Shown here: one piece after another, positions 44,868-52,647 of the stretch | Layout: each line of letters opens with the position of its first letter | Numbering within the stretch: the stretch's first letter is position 1 | From: Streptomyces sioyaensis | GTDB lineage: Bacteria > Actinomycetota > Actinomycetes > Streptomycetales > Streptomycetaceae | Reading direction: 5' to 3' | Assembly: GCF_004122735.1 (NCBI RefSeq) | Contig: NZ_SDIF01000007.1 | Coordinates: 57,594-121,593 of the forward strand | DNA: 64,000 bases | Notes under the pieces: model-generated | Seen by the model: only the letters and a program-made list of their open reading frames with translations | The model's database searches: none | Told to the model about the DNA's origin: nothing | Translations under genes and position numbers: made by a program

Positions 44868-45077
44868 ATGTCGGGTACGCCGCTCGTTGCTCTCACCCGT
44901 CTCACCTGTCTCTCCCTTCGTACGCCGGCGGTGAGCGGGCGGATGTTCCGGGGGCCAGTCGTCGCGCGGGACCCGGACGCCGGCGACCTAGCGGACATTT
45001 CCCCCGACGGCACCGCCCCCGACGACACCCGGCACCGAACCGCCCGCCTACTGCTGGAGGAGGCCGGATTGCTGTGA
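44868..45077 (+). CDS. Possible small ORF coupled to the NanT-like gene
   Basis: A 69-residue frame (MSGTPLVALTRLTC...) whose TGA overlaps the GTG of the transporter gene (GTGA), with the transporter's GGAGGAGG site inside its 3' end. No ribosome site precedes its ATG and no family is recognised. Its end, ARLLLEEAGLL, looks like a protein C-terminus, so it may be the remnant of a larger lost gene. Confidence 0.3.
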   Translation: MSGTPLVALTRLTCLSLRTPAVSGRMFRGPVVARDPDAGDLADISPDGTAPDDTRHRTARLLLEEAGLL

Positions 45078-46591
45078 CGATGCGCCCCTGGGACATCCCT
45101 GGCCGGATACGGAGCGGGCGGCTGGAGGTCACTGGATCCCAGTGGAAGGCGATGTTCGCCGCCTGGATCGGTTATCTCCTGGACGGCTTCGACTTCGTCC
45201 TGATCACGCTCGTACTGACCGACATCGCCGGCGAATTCCACCTGCGCACCACCACCGCCGCCTCGCTGATCTCCGGCGCCTTCATCACCCGATGGCTGGG
45301 CGGCGCCGCACTGGGCGCGATGGGTGACCACTACGGCCGCCGGGCCGCCATGATCACCAGCATTCTGCTCTATTCGCTCGGCACCTTTGCCTGCGGGTTC
45401 GCCTGGGATTACACCAGTCTATTCGTCGCCCGGCTGGTCATCGGTCTGGGCATGGCGGGGGAGTACAGCGCCGGCGCGACGTATGTGCTGGAGAGCTGGC
45501 CCACTCGATGGCGTAACCGCGCTTCCGGATTCCTGATCTCCGGTTATGCGGGCGGCACCGTCCTCGCGGCCGAGCTCTACACGTGGGTGGTCCCGCGCTG
45601 GGGCTGGCGCTGGATGTTCTGGATCGGCGTGCTGCCCGTCCTGGTCGCCGTGTGGGTGCGCAGATCGCTGCCGGAGGCCGGTGACTGGCAGCGGCAGATC
45701 GCCGCCCGTGCGGACGGGGAACGCCCCAACCCCTTCCGGCCGTTGTTCACCGGCCGCCTCCGGGGCTGGGGCAACATGGCCCTGGCGGCGACCGCCTCGG
45801 TCGCGCTGTTCTGCGTCTTCACGCCTGTCGGCGCCGGTGGTGTCCCCTGGCTGTCGGGCGTCGCCGCGCTGTGCCTGATCGCGTTCGCCGTGCAGCTCGG
45901 CGGTCGCCGGGGATGGCTGCTGTACGTCTCCCTCATGGCGACCGTCTTCTGCGCCTTCCTCTACAGCTGGCCGATCCAGGCCCTGCTGCCCACCTACCTC
46001 AAGACCGATCTCGGATACGCCCCCGCGCAGGTCACCGACGTCATGTTCTACGCGGGCTTCGGCACCATGGCGGGCTGTTGGCTGGCGGGCTTCGCCGGTG
46101 ACCTGCTCGGCACCCGCCGCGCCTACGCGTACACCCTGCTGGCCTCACTGGCCTTCGTCTTCCCGGTCTTCGCGGTACGGGACAGTCTCCCGGCACTCGG
46201 AGTCCTCATCTTCGTGCTGCTCGCGCTCGGCCAGGGCATCTCCGGGATCCTGCCGAAGTACCTCGCCGGCCACTTCCCGACCGCCACCCGCGCCGCCTCC
46301 CTGGGCTTCGTCTACAACGTCGGGGCCCTGGGCGGGGCGGTGGCGCCCGTCCTCGGGGCCCGTCTGGCCGAAGGCATGCCCCTGGGGCGGGCGCTCGCCG
46401 TGCTCACCTTCGGGCTGACGCTCGTCGTCATCCTCCTGGTGGGCGGCAACGTCCCGCAGCGACTCGGACGCCTTGCGGACCGTCAGGCGCCCGACGACCA
46501 CCTCGTACCGGAGCCCGGGGGAGCGGGAGCCCTGCCCGCGGCGGCGGCGCCCGGCCCGGCGTCCGGGGGCGCGGCCCCCGACGCGCCGTAG
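45074..46591 (+). CDS. NanT-like MFS transporter (sialic acid/carboxylate:H+ symporter)
   Basis: A 505-residue transporter strongly reminiscent of E. coli NanT. Shared stretches include AAWIGYLLDGFDFVLITLVL in helix 1, GAFITRWLGGAALGAMGDHYGRRAAM, RLVIGLGMAGEYSAGATYVLESWP, and NRASGFLISGYAGGTVLAAELY. It has NanT's extra pair of helices in the middle (NMALAATASVALFCVFTPVG...). GTG start at 45074 after GGAGGAGG. No sialic acid catabolic gene (nanA, nanK, nanE) lies in the window, so the substrate could also be another carboxylate, as in related SHS-family lactate/aromatic-acid carriers. Confidence 0.85.
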   Translation: MTMRPWDIPGRIRSGRLEVTGSQWKAMFAAWIGYLLDGFDFVLITLVLTDIAGEFHLRTTTAASLISGAFITRWLGGAALGAMGDHYGRRAAMITSILLYSLGTFACGFAWDYTSLFVARLVIGLGMAGEYSAGATYVLESWPTRWRNRASGFLISGYAGGTVLAAELYTWVVPRWGWRWMFWIGVLPVLVAVWVRRSLPEAGDWQRQIAARADGERPNPFRPLFTGRLRGWGNMALAATASVALFCVFTPVGAGGVPWLSGVAALCLIAFAVQLGGRRGWLLYVSLMATVFCAFLYSWPIQALLPTYLKTDLGYAPAQVTDVMFYAGFGTMAGCWLAGFAGDLLGTRRAYAYTLLASLAFVFPVFAVRDSLPALGVLIFVLLALGQGISGILPKYLAGHFPTATRAASLGFVYNVGALGGAVAPVLGARLAEGMPLGRALAVLTFGLTLVVILLVGGNVPQRLGRLADRQAPDDHLVPEPGGAGALPAAAAPGPASGGAAPDAP

Positions 46592-46864
46592 CGGTGTCCG
46601 GCTCGCCGGGTGCCACGGCCGGGCCGGACGGGGCGGGCGCCGAGCGGAGGATGGGCGCCGCGCCTCCCGACGAGCGTGGCGTCGTGCGCAGCCGGGCAGG
46701 CATGGCGGCAGGCGTTCCGCGGCCGACCGGGCGTCCGGCGCTCCGCGGGGCCGTTGTCAGTGGTCGCCGTTAGCGTGGAATGCGTTGGCCGGCCCGCGCG
46801 ATGTGTGCGTGGGCCAAGCGGCACCGCGGACGGTGCCGTACGGGGGACGGACGTGGAGGAAGTC
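46592..46864. other. Intergenic region
   Basis: About 270 bases with no gene or clear element; open frames are shadows. Confidence 0.4.
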
Positions 46865-47245
46865 ATGGCGAAGGCGTCGGATCCGGCGGCGGTGCGGGAG
46901 CGGGTGCGGGCGTTCGCGCTGGCCCTTCCCGGAGCCGTGGAGGAGTTTCCGTGGGGCGAGAGCGTCATCAAGGTCAACAAGAAGGTCTTCGTCTTCCTCG
47001 GGGCCGATGACGGCAGCCATCCACGCGGGGTCACGCTGAAACTCACGGACCCGGAGGCACATGCCCATGCGCTGACCTCGCCCGGCGCCAAGCCCGCCGG
47101 TTACGGCCTGGGCGCGTCCGGATGGGTTCAGGTCCCCCTGGAGGAGCGGGGCGCCCCGTCGGCCGAGCTGCTCTGCGACTGGGCGGAGGAGTCGTATCGC
47201 GTCATAGCCCCCAAGAAGCTCATCGCCGAGCTCGACGGGGGATAG
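46865..47245 (+). CDS. MmcQ/YjbR family protein
   Basis: A 126-residue protein of the MmcQ/YjbR family (CyaY-like fold, thought to bind DNA). Characteristic segments: ALALPGAVEEFPWGESVIKVNKKVFVFLG, TLKLTDPEAHAHALT, GYGLGASGWVQVPL and ELLCDWAEESYRVIAPKKLI. The ATG at 46865 has GGAGGAAG in front; the open frame extends 255 bases upstream without support. Monocistronic. Its terminator appears to have been split by the downstream IS30 element. Confidence 0.9.
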   Translation: MAKASDPAAVRERVRAFALALPGAVEEFPWGESVIKVNKKVFVFLGADDGSHPRGVTLKLTDPEAHAHALTSPGAKPAGYGLGASGWVQVPLEERGAPSAELLCDWAEESYRVIAPKKLIAELDGG

Positions 47246-47268
47246 CGGCGCAGCGGCAGCAGACGCGC

Positions 47269-47288
47269 AAAGGCCCGTGACGGCGATG
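47269..47288 (+). terminator. Left arm of a terminator split by IS30
   Basis: These 20 bases (starting AAAGGCCCG) are complementary, with one G-U pair and one mismatch, to 48610-48629 (ending CGGGCCTTT). Without the IS the two arms would form a long hairpin with a 32-base loop followed by T, 23 bases after the MmcQ/YjbR gene. Confidence 0.75.
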
Positions 47289-47306
47289 GCAGTTGGCGCT
47301 TTCTAG

Positions 47307-48591
47307 GGGTCGTCGCAACACGTGGTCGTGTTGGTCAGGCCACGAGCAGATTATGCAGGCGCTCGGCTGGGGTTTCCCAGCCGAGCGTTTTGCGTGGGCG
47401 GCCGTTGAGCTCGGCGGCGACGGCGGTCAGATGCTCGCGGGTGTGGATGGACAGGTCGGTGCCCTTGGGGAAGTACTGCCGCAGCAGGCCGTTGGTGTTT
47501 TCGTTCGAACCGCGCTGCCAGGGACTAGCCGGGTCGCAGAAGTAGACCGGGATGTCAGTCGCGACGGTGAACTCACGGTGGCGTCCCATCTCCGCTCCTT
47601 GGTCCCAGGTCAACGACCGCTTCAGATGGGTTGGCAGCGTCTGGACCGTCTCGACCAGCGCGTCGCGGACCAGCTCGGTGCCCCGGCCGGCGGGCAGGTG
47701 GACCAGCAGCACGTATCGGGTGGACCGTTCGACCAAGGTGCCGATGGCCGAGGCGCCGTCCTTGCCGATGATCAGGTCGCCTTCCCAGTGGCCGGGCACC
47801 GCCCGGTCCTCCACCTCTGAGGGGCGCTCACTGATCATGACCATCGGATCGCGGAAGCGTGGCCGGCGCTGCTGGGCCAGGCGCCGGGGCTTGCGCCGGA
47901 CGCGGCCGGTGCGCAGAGCGGTGGCCAGCTCGCGGCGCAGTTCACCCCGGCCTTGGACGTAGAGGGCCTGGTAGACGGTCTCGTGGACCACGTGCATCTC
48001 CGGCCGGTCGGGAAACTGGGCGCGCAGAGCCTGGCAGATCTGCTCCGGGCTCCACCGTAGGTCCAGCCGGCCCTGAACGAAGGTGCGCAGTTCGGGGTTG
48101 TTCCTGATCTTCCCGAGTTTGGGGCGGGGTCGACGGGCGTCCGCGCGGGCCTGGGCGGCGTACGGACGGTAGTGCCACAGGCCGCGGCTCCCGTCGGTGC
48201 GGTTGCGGCGTATCTCCCGGCTGACCGTGGACGGGCTGCGGCCCAGCTCAGCGGCAATCTGCCGGACTGACGCCTTCTCCCGCAGGCGGTCGGCGATGTA
48301 GATCCGCTCGTCAGTGCGCAGGTATCGGGACTGACCGGAAGGCGGCACCACCGGTCGAACTGGTGGTGCCGCCTTCTGCTTGCGGTCGGCGATACGGCCA
48401 TTTCGCCAGCGGCGGCCGGTCTTGTCATTGATACCGACGATCCGGCACGCCTGATTGTTGCTGAAGCCCTGCTGCATGAGCTGGAAGTATGTCTCCCGCT
48501 CACGCAGCAGCTTCTTCGGCCCCTGAGCCGTCCGGATCTCTCGAACCTTGAAGTCCATCCCACCCCTTGAACTGGGGTGTTGCGACGACCA
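47307..48591 (-). mobile_element. IS30-family insertion sequence, complete
   Basis: A 1285-base element. Terminal inverted repeats: GGGTCGTCGCAACAC at 47307-47321 and GTGTTGCGACGACCA at 48577-48591, matching 14 of 15. It is flanked by CTAG on both sides (47303-47306, 48592-48595), a probable target duplication. It encodes one intact transposase. Rejoining the flanks restores the palindrome TTCTAGAA, consistent with the known preference of IS30-type elements for palindromic targets. Confidence 0.9.
47335..48558 (-). CDS. IS30-family transposase
   Basis: A 407-residue DDE transposase, full length and uninterrupted. N-terminal HTH region with FSNNQACRIVGINDKTGRRWRNG; a second HTH_38 with YIADRLREKASVRQIAAELGRSPSTVSREIRRN split by a turn. 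Catalytic residues: Asp in HWEGDLIIGKDG (near 260), Asp in TWDQGAEMGRH (near 319), Glu in GSNENTNGLLRQYFPKGTD (near 352). The start codon lies 19 bases inside the right terminal repeat and the stop 14 bases inside the left one, the usual compact layout. Confidence 0.95.
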   Translation of the reverse strand: MDFKVREIRTAQGPKKLLRERETYFQLMQQGFSNNQACRIVGINDKTGRRWRNGRIADRKQKAAPPVRPVVPPSGQSRYLRTDERIYIADRLREKASVRQIAAELGRSPSTVSREIRRNRTDGSRGLWHYRPYAAQARADARRPRPKLGKIRNNPELRTFVQGRLDLRWSPEQICQALRAQFPDRPEMHVVHETVYQALYVQGRGELRRELATALRTGRVRRKPRRLAQQRRPRFRDPMVMISERPSEVEDRAVPGHWEGDLIIGKDGASAIGTLVERSTRYVLLVHLPAGRGTELVRDALVETVQTLPTHLKRSLTWDQGAEMGRHREFTVATDIPVYFCDPASPWQRGSNENTNGLLRQYFPKGTDLSIHTREHLTAVAAELNGRPRKTLGWETPAERLHNLLVA

Positions 48592-48609
48592 CTAGAACGG
48601 AAGGTTGAG

Positions 48610-48629
48610 CATCGCCGGCGCGGGCCTTT
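48610..48629 (+). terminator. Right arm of the terminator split by IS30
   Basis: Partner of 47269-47288; ends CGGGCCTTT and is followed by T and CCGCGG. It lies 18 bases past the IS right end. Confidence 0.7.
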
Positions 48630-48657
48630 TCCGCGGTTGCCGCCTGGCATGAGGGGC

Positions 48658-48710
48658 TTGTGGAAAGTGGAACACGTTCTTAACATCACGAGTGTTACAT
48701 CAGAAGTGTC
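48658..48710 (+). promoter_or_regulatory. Promoter and operator of the beta-oxidation operon
   Basis: TTGTGG (48658-48663), 17 bases, TAACAT (48681-48686): a vegetative-type promoter. Overlapping the -10 and start point is a tandem 14-base direct repeat, ACATCACGAGTGTT (48683-48696) and ACATCAGAAGTGTC (48697-48710), matching 11 of 14, a likely repressor site. The transcript would start near 48693, about 43 bases before the CoA-transferase ATG. Confidence 0.5.
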
Positions 48711-48735
48711 ACAGTGCGGAAAGGCATGGGGCGCG

Positions 48736-49929
48736 ATGACAGAGTCAGGGCACGGTCCGCTGAGCGGGGTGCGGGTCGTCGAACTCGCAGGCATCGGTCC
48801 CGGCCCCTTCGCGGCCATGCTGCTGGCCGACCTCGGCGCCGATGTCGTCCGCGTCGACCGCCCCGGAGGCGCGGGGCTGGGCATCGACCCCGCGTACGAC
48901 CTCACCAACCGCAACAAACGCTCCGTGCTGGTGGACCTGAAGACCCCCGAGGGGGTGGCGCAGGTACGGGAACTGGTCGCCCGCGCCGACGTGCTGGTGG
49001 AGGGCTACCGCCCCGGGGTGGCCGAGCGGCTGGGCGTGGGCCCCGAGGAGTGCCTGGCGCTCAACCCCCGGCTGGTCTACGGCCGGATGACGGGCTGGGG
49101 GCAGCAGGGCCCGCTCGCCGACACCGCCGGACACGACATCGGCTATATCGCCATCACGGGCGCCCTCGGCATGATCGGATCGCCCGACGGCCCGCCCGCC
49201 ATCCCCGCCAACCTCGTCGGTGACTACGCCGGCGGCTCCCTCTACCTCGTCATCGGCATCCTCGCCGCCCTCCAGCACGCCCGCAGCGAAGACGGCAGGG
49301 GCCAGGTCGTGGATGCCGCCATCGTCGACGGCACGGCTCACCTGACGGCGATGATCCACGGCATGTTGGCGGCCGGCGGCTGGCAGGACCGGCGCGGCAG
49401 CAATCTGCTGGACGGCGGCGCACCCTTCTACGGTGCCTACGAGACCGCCGACGGTGGCCATATGGCGGTAGGTGCGCTGGAGAAGCGCTTCTACGGCGAG
49501 TTCATCCGGCTGCTGGGCCTCGCCCAGGAGGTCCCTGACCGCGATGACCTCGCCGCTTGGGCAGAGCTGCGCTCGGCCATCGCCGCGCGCTTCAGGACCC
49601 GGACCCGCGAGGAGTGGACGGCGGTCTTCGAGGGTTCCGACGCCTGTGTGGCGCCCGTGCTCTCCCTCCGCGAGGCCCCGCGGCATCCGCATCTCGCCGC
49701 CCGCGGCACCTTCGTCGAGCACGAAGGGATCACCCAGCCCGCGCCCGCGCCGCGGTTCTCGCGCACGCCGGGTGCACTCCGCAGACCACCCGCACGGCCC
49801 GGTGCGGACACCGCGGAGATCGCGCGCGACTGGCAGGCACCCGGCCTCCTCGCCCCGCCGCCGGACGGCCCGTCCGACGCCCCGCCCGCCGGCCGGAGCC
49901 GCGCCGAGCAGAAGGACACGGCCGGCTGA
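48736..49929 (+). CDS. CaiB/BaiF CoA transferase (alpha-methylacyl-CoA racemase-like)
   Basis: A 397-residue family III CoA-transferase fold enzyme. GVRVVELAGIGPGPFAAMLLADLGADVVRVDRP is the standard N-terminus; NKRSVLVDLKTPEG, VYGRMTGWGQQGPLADTAGHDIGYIAITGAL and VGDYAGGSLYLVIGILAAL contain the racemase-type catalytic His and Asp rather than a strict CoA-transfer site. It most resembles alpha-methylacyl-CoA racemase, which epimerises 2-methyl branched acyl-CoAs so that they can enter beta-oxidation. Start at the ATG at 48736; the open frame reaches back into the IS but that part is not coding. First gene of the operon. Confidence 0.87.
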   Translation: MTESGHGPLSGVRVVELAGIGPGPFAAMLLADLGADVVRVDRPGGAGLGIDPAYDLTNRNKRSVLVDLKTPEGVAQVRELVARADVLVEGYRPGVAERLGVGPEECLALNPRLVYGRMTGWGQQGPLADTAGHDIGYIAITGALGMIGSPDGPPAIPANLVGDYAGGSLYLVIGILAALQHARSEDGRGQVVDAAIVDGTAHLTAMIHGMLAAGGWQDRRGSNLLDGGAPFYGAYETADGGHMAVGALEKRFYGEFIRLLGLAQEVPDRDDLAAWAELRSAIAARFRTRTREEWTAVFEGSDACVAPVLSLREAPRHPHLAARGTFVEHEGITQPAPAPRFSRTPGALRRPPARPGADTAEIARDWQAPGLLAPPPDGPSDAPPAGRSRAEQKDTAG

Positions 49930-50180
49930 TGGAACGCGCCACCACGCTCCGGGAGCTCCGCTCCGCCGGGGAGCAGCGGGCGACCACCTCCGCCGTGCCG
50001 GACCGATGCCGCCCACCGATGCCGCTGCGCGGGCCCGAAGGCCGGTCCGCGACCGGAGCGGCGTTCCGGCAGGCGGGCGGGCGGGTGCCCGGCGTCCGCA
50101 CCGTAGGGCCGCTGCCCGGCTTCCGCCCCGTGGGGCCGCTGCCCGCCAAGCCGACCGAGACCGTCAAGCACTGGCTCTGA
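49929..50180 (+). CDS. Possible small coupled ORF
   Basis: An 83-residue frame whose ATG overlaps the CoA-transferase stop (TGATG) and which ends 15 bases before the acyl-CoA dehydrogenase gene. It is Pro/Arg/Gly-rich with an internal repeat (VRTVGPLPGF, RPVGPLPA). No family is recognised. It fills the only gap in the operon and may be a decayed gene or spacer. Confidence 0.3.
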   Translation: MERATTLRELRSAGEQRATTSAVPDRCRPPMPLRGPEGRSATGAAFRQAGGRVPGVRTVGPLPGFRPVGPLPAKPTETVKHWL

Positions 50181-50195
50181 GGAGGGCCCGGACAG

Positions 50196-51338
50196 ATGAA
50201 GCGCCAGATCTTCACCGCGGACCACGACGCGTTCCGCGAGACCGTACGGACCTTCCTCACCAGGGAAGTGACGCCGCACTACGAGCAGTGGGAGAAGGAC
50301 GGCATCGTCAGCCGCGACGCCTGGCGGGCGGCCGGCGCCCAGGGGCTGCTCGGGCTCGCGGTGCCCGAGGAGTACGGCGGGGGCGGACAGCCCGACTTCC
50401 GCTACAGCGTGGTGCTGGCCGAGGAGTTCACCCGGGCCGGTGCCGCCGGGCTCGCCGTGGGCCTGCACAACGACATCATCGGCCCCTATCTGACGACGCT
50501 CGCCACCGAAGAGCAGAAGCGCCGCTGGCTGCCCGGCTTCTGCAGCGGCGAGACCATCACCGCCATCGCGATGACCGAGCCCGGCGCCGGCTCCGACCTG
50601 CAGGGCATCCGCACCCACGCCGAGGACGCCGGCGACCACTGGATCCTCAACGGTTCCAAGACCTTCATCTCCAACGGCATCCTCGCCGACCTGGTCATCG
50701 TCGTGGCCAGGACGACGCCGGAGGGCGGGGCGCACGGTCTGAGCCTGCTGGTCGTCGAGCGGGGCACGGCGGGTTTCGAGCGCGGCCGCAACCTCGACAA
50801 GATCGGCCAGAAGGCCCAGGACACCGCCGAGCTGTTCTTCCACGACGTCCGCGTCCCCAAGGAGAATCTGCTCGGCGAGCTGAACGGCGCCTTCATCCAT
50901 CTGATGACCCATCTCGCGCAGGAGCGGATGAACATCGCCGTCTCCGGTATCGCCGCCGCCGAACATCTGCTGGAGATCACCAGCCGGTACGTCAAGGAGC
51001 GCGAGGCGTTCGGACGGCCGCTGTCCAAGCTCCAGCACATCCGCTTCGAGATAGCCGAGATGGCCACCGAATGCGCCGTCACCCGCGCCTTCGTCGACCG
51101 CTGCATCGCCGACCACGCCGCCGGCGAGCTGGACGCGACGCATGCCTCGATGGCCAAGTGGTGGGCCACCGAGCTGCAAAAACGCGTCGCCGACCGCTGT
51201 CTGCAACTCCATGGCGGATACGGCTATATGGCCGAATACCGCGTGGCCAAGGCCTTCACCGACGGCCGCATCCAGACGATCTACGGAGGGACCACCGAGA
51301 TCATGAAGGAGATCATCGGACGCTCCCTCCTGGACTGA
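50196..51338 (+). CDS. Acyl-CoA dehydrogenase
   Basis: A 380-residue FAD enzyme making trans-2-enoyl-Co[18 protein letters not shown] N-terminal helices, then [18 protein letters not shown] (flavin loop), [25 protein letters not shown], and the C-terminal [39 protein letters not shown] (quoted in parts: [13 protein letters not shown]). The usual catalytic Glu in the YEGT position is Gly here; instead Glu near residue 243 in [12 protein letters not shown] fits the long-chain/isovaleryl-CoA subclass, which suggests long or branched acyl substrates. Ribosome site GGAGG. Confidence 0.92.
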   Translation: MKRQIFTADHDAFRETVRTFLTREVTPHYEQWEKDGIVSRDAWRAAGAQGLLGLAVPEEYGGGGQPDFRYSVVLAEEFTRAGAAGLAVGLHNDIIGPYLTTLATEEQKRRWLPGFCSGETITAIAMTEPGAGSDLQGIRTHAEDAGDHWILNGSKTFISNGILADLVIVVARTTPEGGAHGLSLLVVERGTAGFERGRNLDKIGQKAQDTAELFFHDVRVPKENLLGELNGAFIHLMTHLAQERMNIAVSGIAAAEHLLEITSRYVKEREAFGRPLSKLQHIRFEIAEMATECAVTRAFVDRCIADHAAGELDATHASMAKWWATELQKRVADRCLQLHGGYGYMAEYRVAKAFTDGRIQTIYGGTTEIMKEIIGRSLLD

Positions 51339-51399
51339 CCCGGACGGCCCCGGACCACCCGCTGCCCCTGCCCCACCTTCATGCGAAAGGCTTGTTGAC

Positions 51400-52614
51400 T
51401 TGAGTACCGAAGCGTACGTATACGACGCGATCCGCACCCCGCGCGGCCGCGGCAAGGCCACTGGCGCGCTGCACGGCACCAAGCCGATCGACCTGGTCGT
51501 CGGACTGATCCACGAAGTGCGCCGGCGCTTCCCCGGACTCGACCCGGCCGCCGTCGACGACATCGTGCTCGGCGTGGTCGGCCCGGTCGGCGACCAGGGA
51601 TCCGACATCGCGCGGATCGCGGCGATCGCCGCGGGCCTGCCCGACACGGTCGCCGGCGTACAGGAGAACCGCTTCTGTGCCTCGGGTCTCGAAGCCGTCA
51701 ACATGGCCGCGGCCAAGGTGCGTTCGGGCTGGGAGGACCTGGTCCTGGCGGGCGGTGTCGAATCCATGTCCCGGGTCCCGATGGCCTCGGACGGCGGCGC
51801 CTGGTTCGCCGACCCGATGACCAACTTCGACACCGGCTTCGTCCCGCAGGGCATCGGCGCCGACCTGATCGCCACCATCGAGGGCTACACCCGGCGCGAC
51901 GTCGACGAATTCGCCGCGCTCTCCCAGGAGCGCGCCGCCGAGGCCTGGAAGGACGGCCGCTTCGACCGCTCCGTCGTCCCGGTGCGCGACCGCAACGACC
52001 TGGTCGTCCTCGACCACGACGAGCACATGCGGCCCGGCACCACCGCCGACTCGCTGGCCGGCCTCAAGCCGTCCTTCGCCACGATCGGTGACGCGGGCGG
52101 CTTCGACGCGGTCGCCCTGCAGAAGTACCACTGGGTCGAGAAGATCGACCACGTCCACCACGCGGGCAACTCCTCCGGCATCGTGGACGGCGCGGCGCTC
52201 GTCGCCATCGGCTCCAAGGAGGTCGGCGAGCGCTACGGCCTGACCCCGCGGGCCCGCATCATCTCCGCCGCGGTCTCCGGTTCCGAGCCCACGATCATGC
52301 TCACCGGCCCGGCGCCCGCCAGCCGCAAGGCCCTCGCCAAGGCCGGGCTGACCATCGACGACATCGACCTCGTCGAGATCAACGAGGCCTTCGCCGCCGT
52401 GGTGCTGCGCTTCGTCAAGGACATGGGCCTGAGCCTGGACAAGGTCAACGTCAACGGCGGCGCCATCGCCCTGGGCCACCCCCTCGGCGCCACCGGCGCC
52501 ATGATCCTCGGCACCCTGATCGACGAGCTGGAGCGGCAGGACAAGCGCTACGGCCTGGCCACCCTCTGCGTCGGCGGCGGCATGGGCATCGCCACCGTCA
52601 TCGAGCGCCTCTGA
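51400..52614 (+). CDS. fadA: Acetyl-CoA C-acyltransferase (thiolase)
   Basis: A 404-residue thiolase that releases acetyl-CoA in the last step of beta-oxidation. Nucleophile Cys near residue 92 in [51 protein letters not shown] with the catalytic His; [15 protein letters not shown] with the second Cys. Start is a TTG at 51400 with GAAAGG upstream; no ATG or GTG gives the conserved N-terminus [15 protein letters not shown]. Followed after 33 bases by the FadB-like gene, its usual partner. Confidence 0.95.
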   Translation: MSTEAYVYDAIRTPRGRGKATGALHGTKPIDLVVGLIHEVRRRFPGLDPAAVDDIVLGVVGPVGDQGSDIARIAAIAAGLPDTVAGVQENRFCASGLEAVNMAAAKVRSGWEDLVLAGGVESMSRVPMASDGGAWFADPMTNFDTGFVPQGIGADLIATIEGYTRRDVDEFAALSQERAAEAWKDGRFDRSVVPVRDRNDLVVLDHDEHMRPGTTADSLAGLKPSFATIGDAGGFDAVALQKYHWVEKIDHVHHAGNSSGIVDGAALVAIGSKEVGERYGLTPRARIISAAVSGSEPTIMLTGPAPASRKALAKAGLTIDDIDLVEINEAFAAVVLRFVKDMGLSLDKVNVNGGAIALGHPLGATGAMILGTLIDELERQDKRYGLATLCVGGGMGIATVIERL

Positions 52615-52647
52615 CCGCCCGTCCCCACCCCTTACGGAGAAGCCACA

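Noticed and set aside
46483..47091. 202-codon minus-strand ORF over the MmcQ/YjbR gene
   Set aside because: Antisense shadow of the MmcQ/YjbR coding region and the preceding gap.
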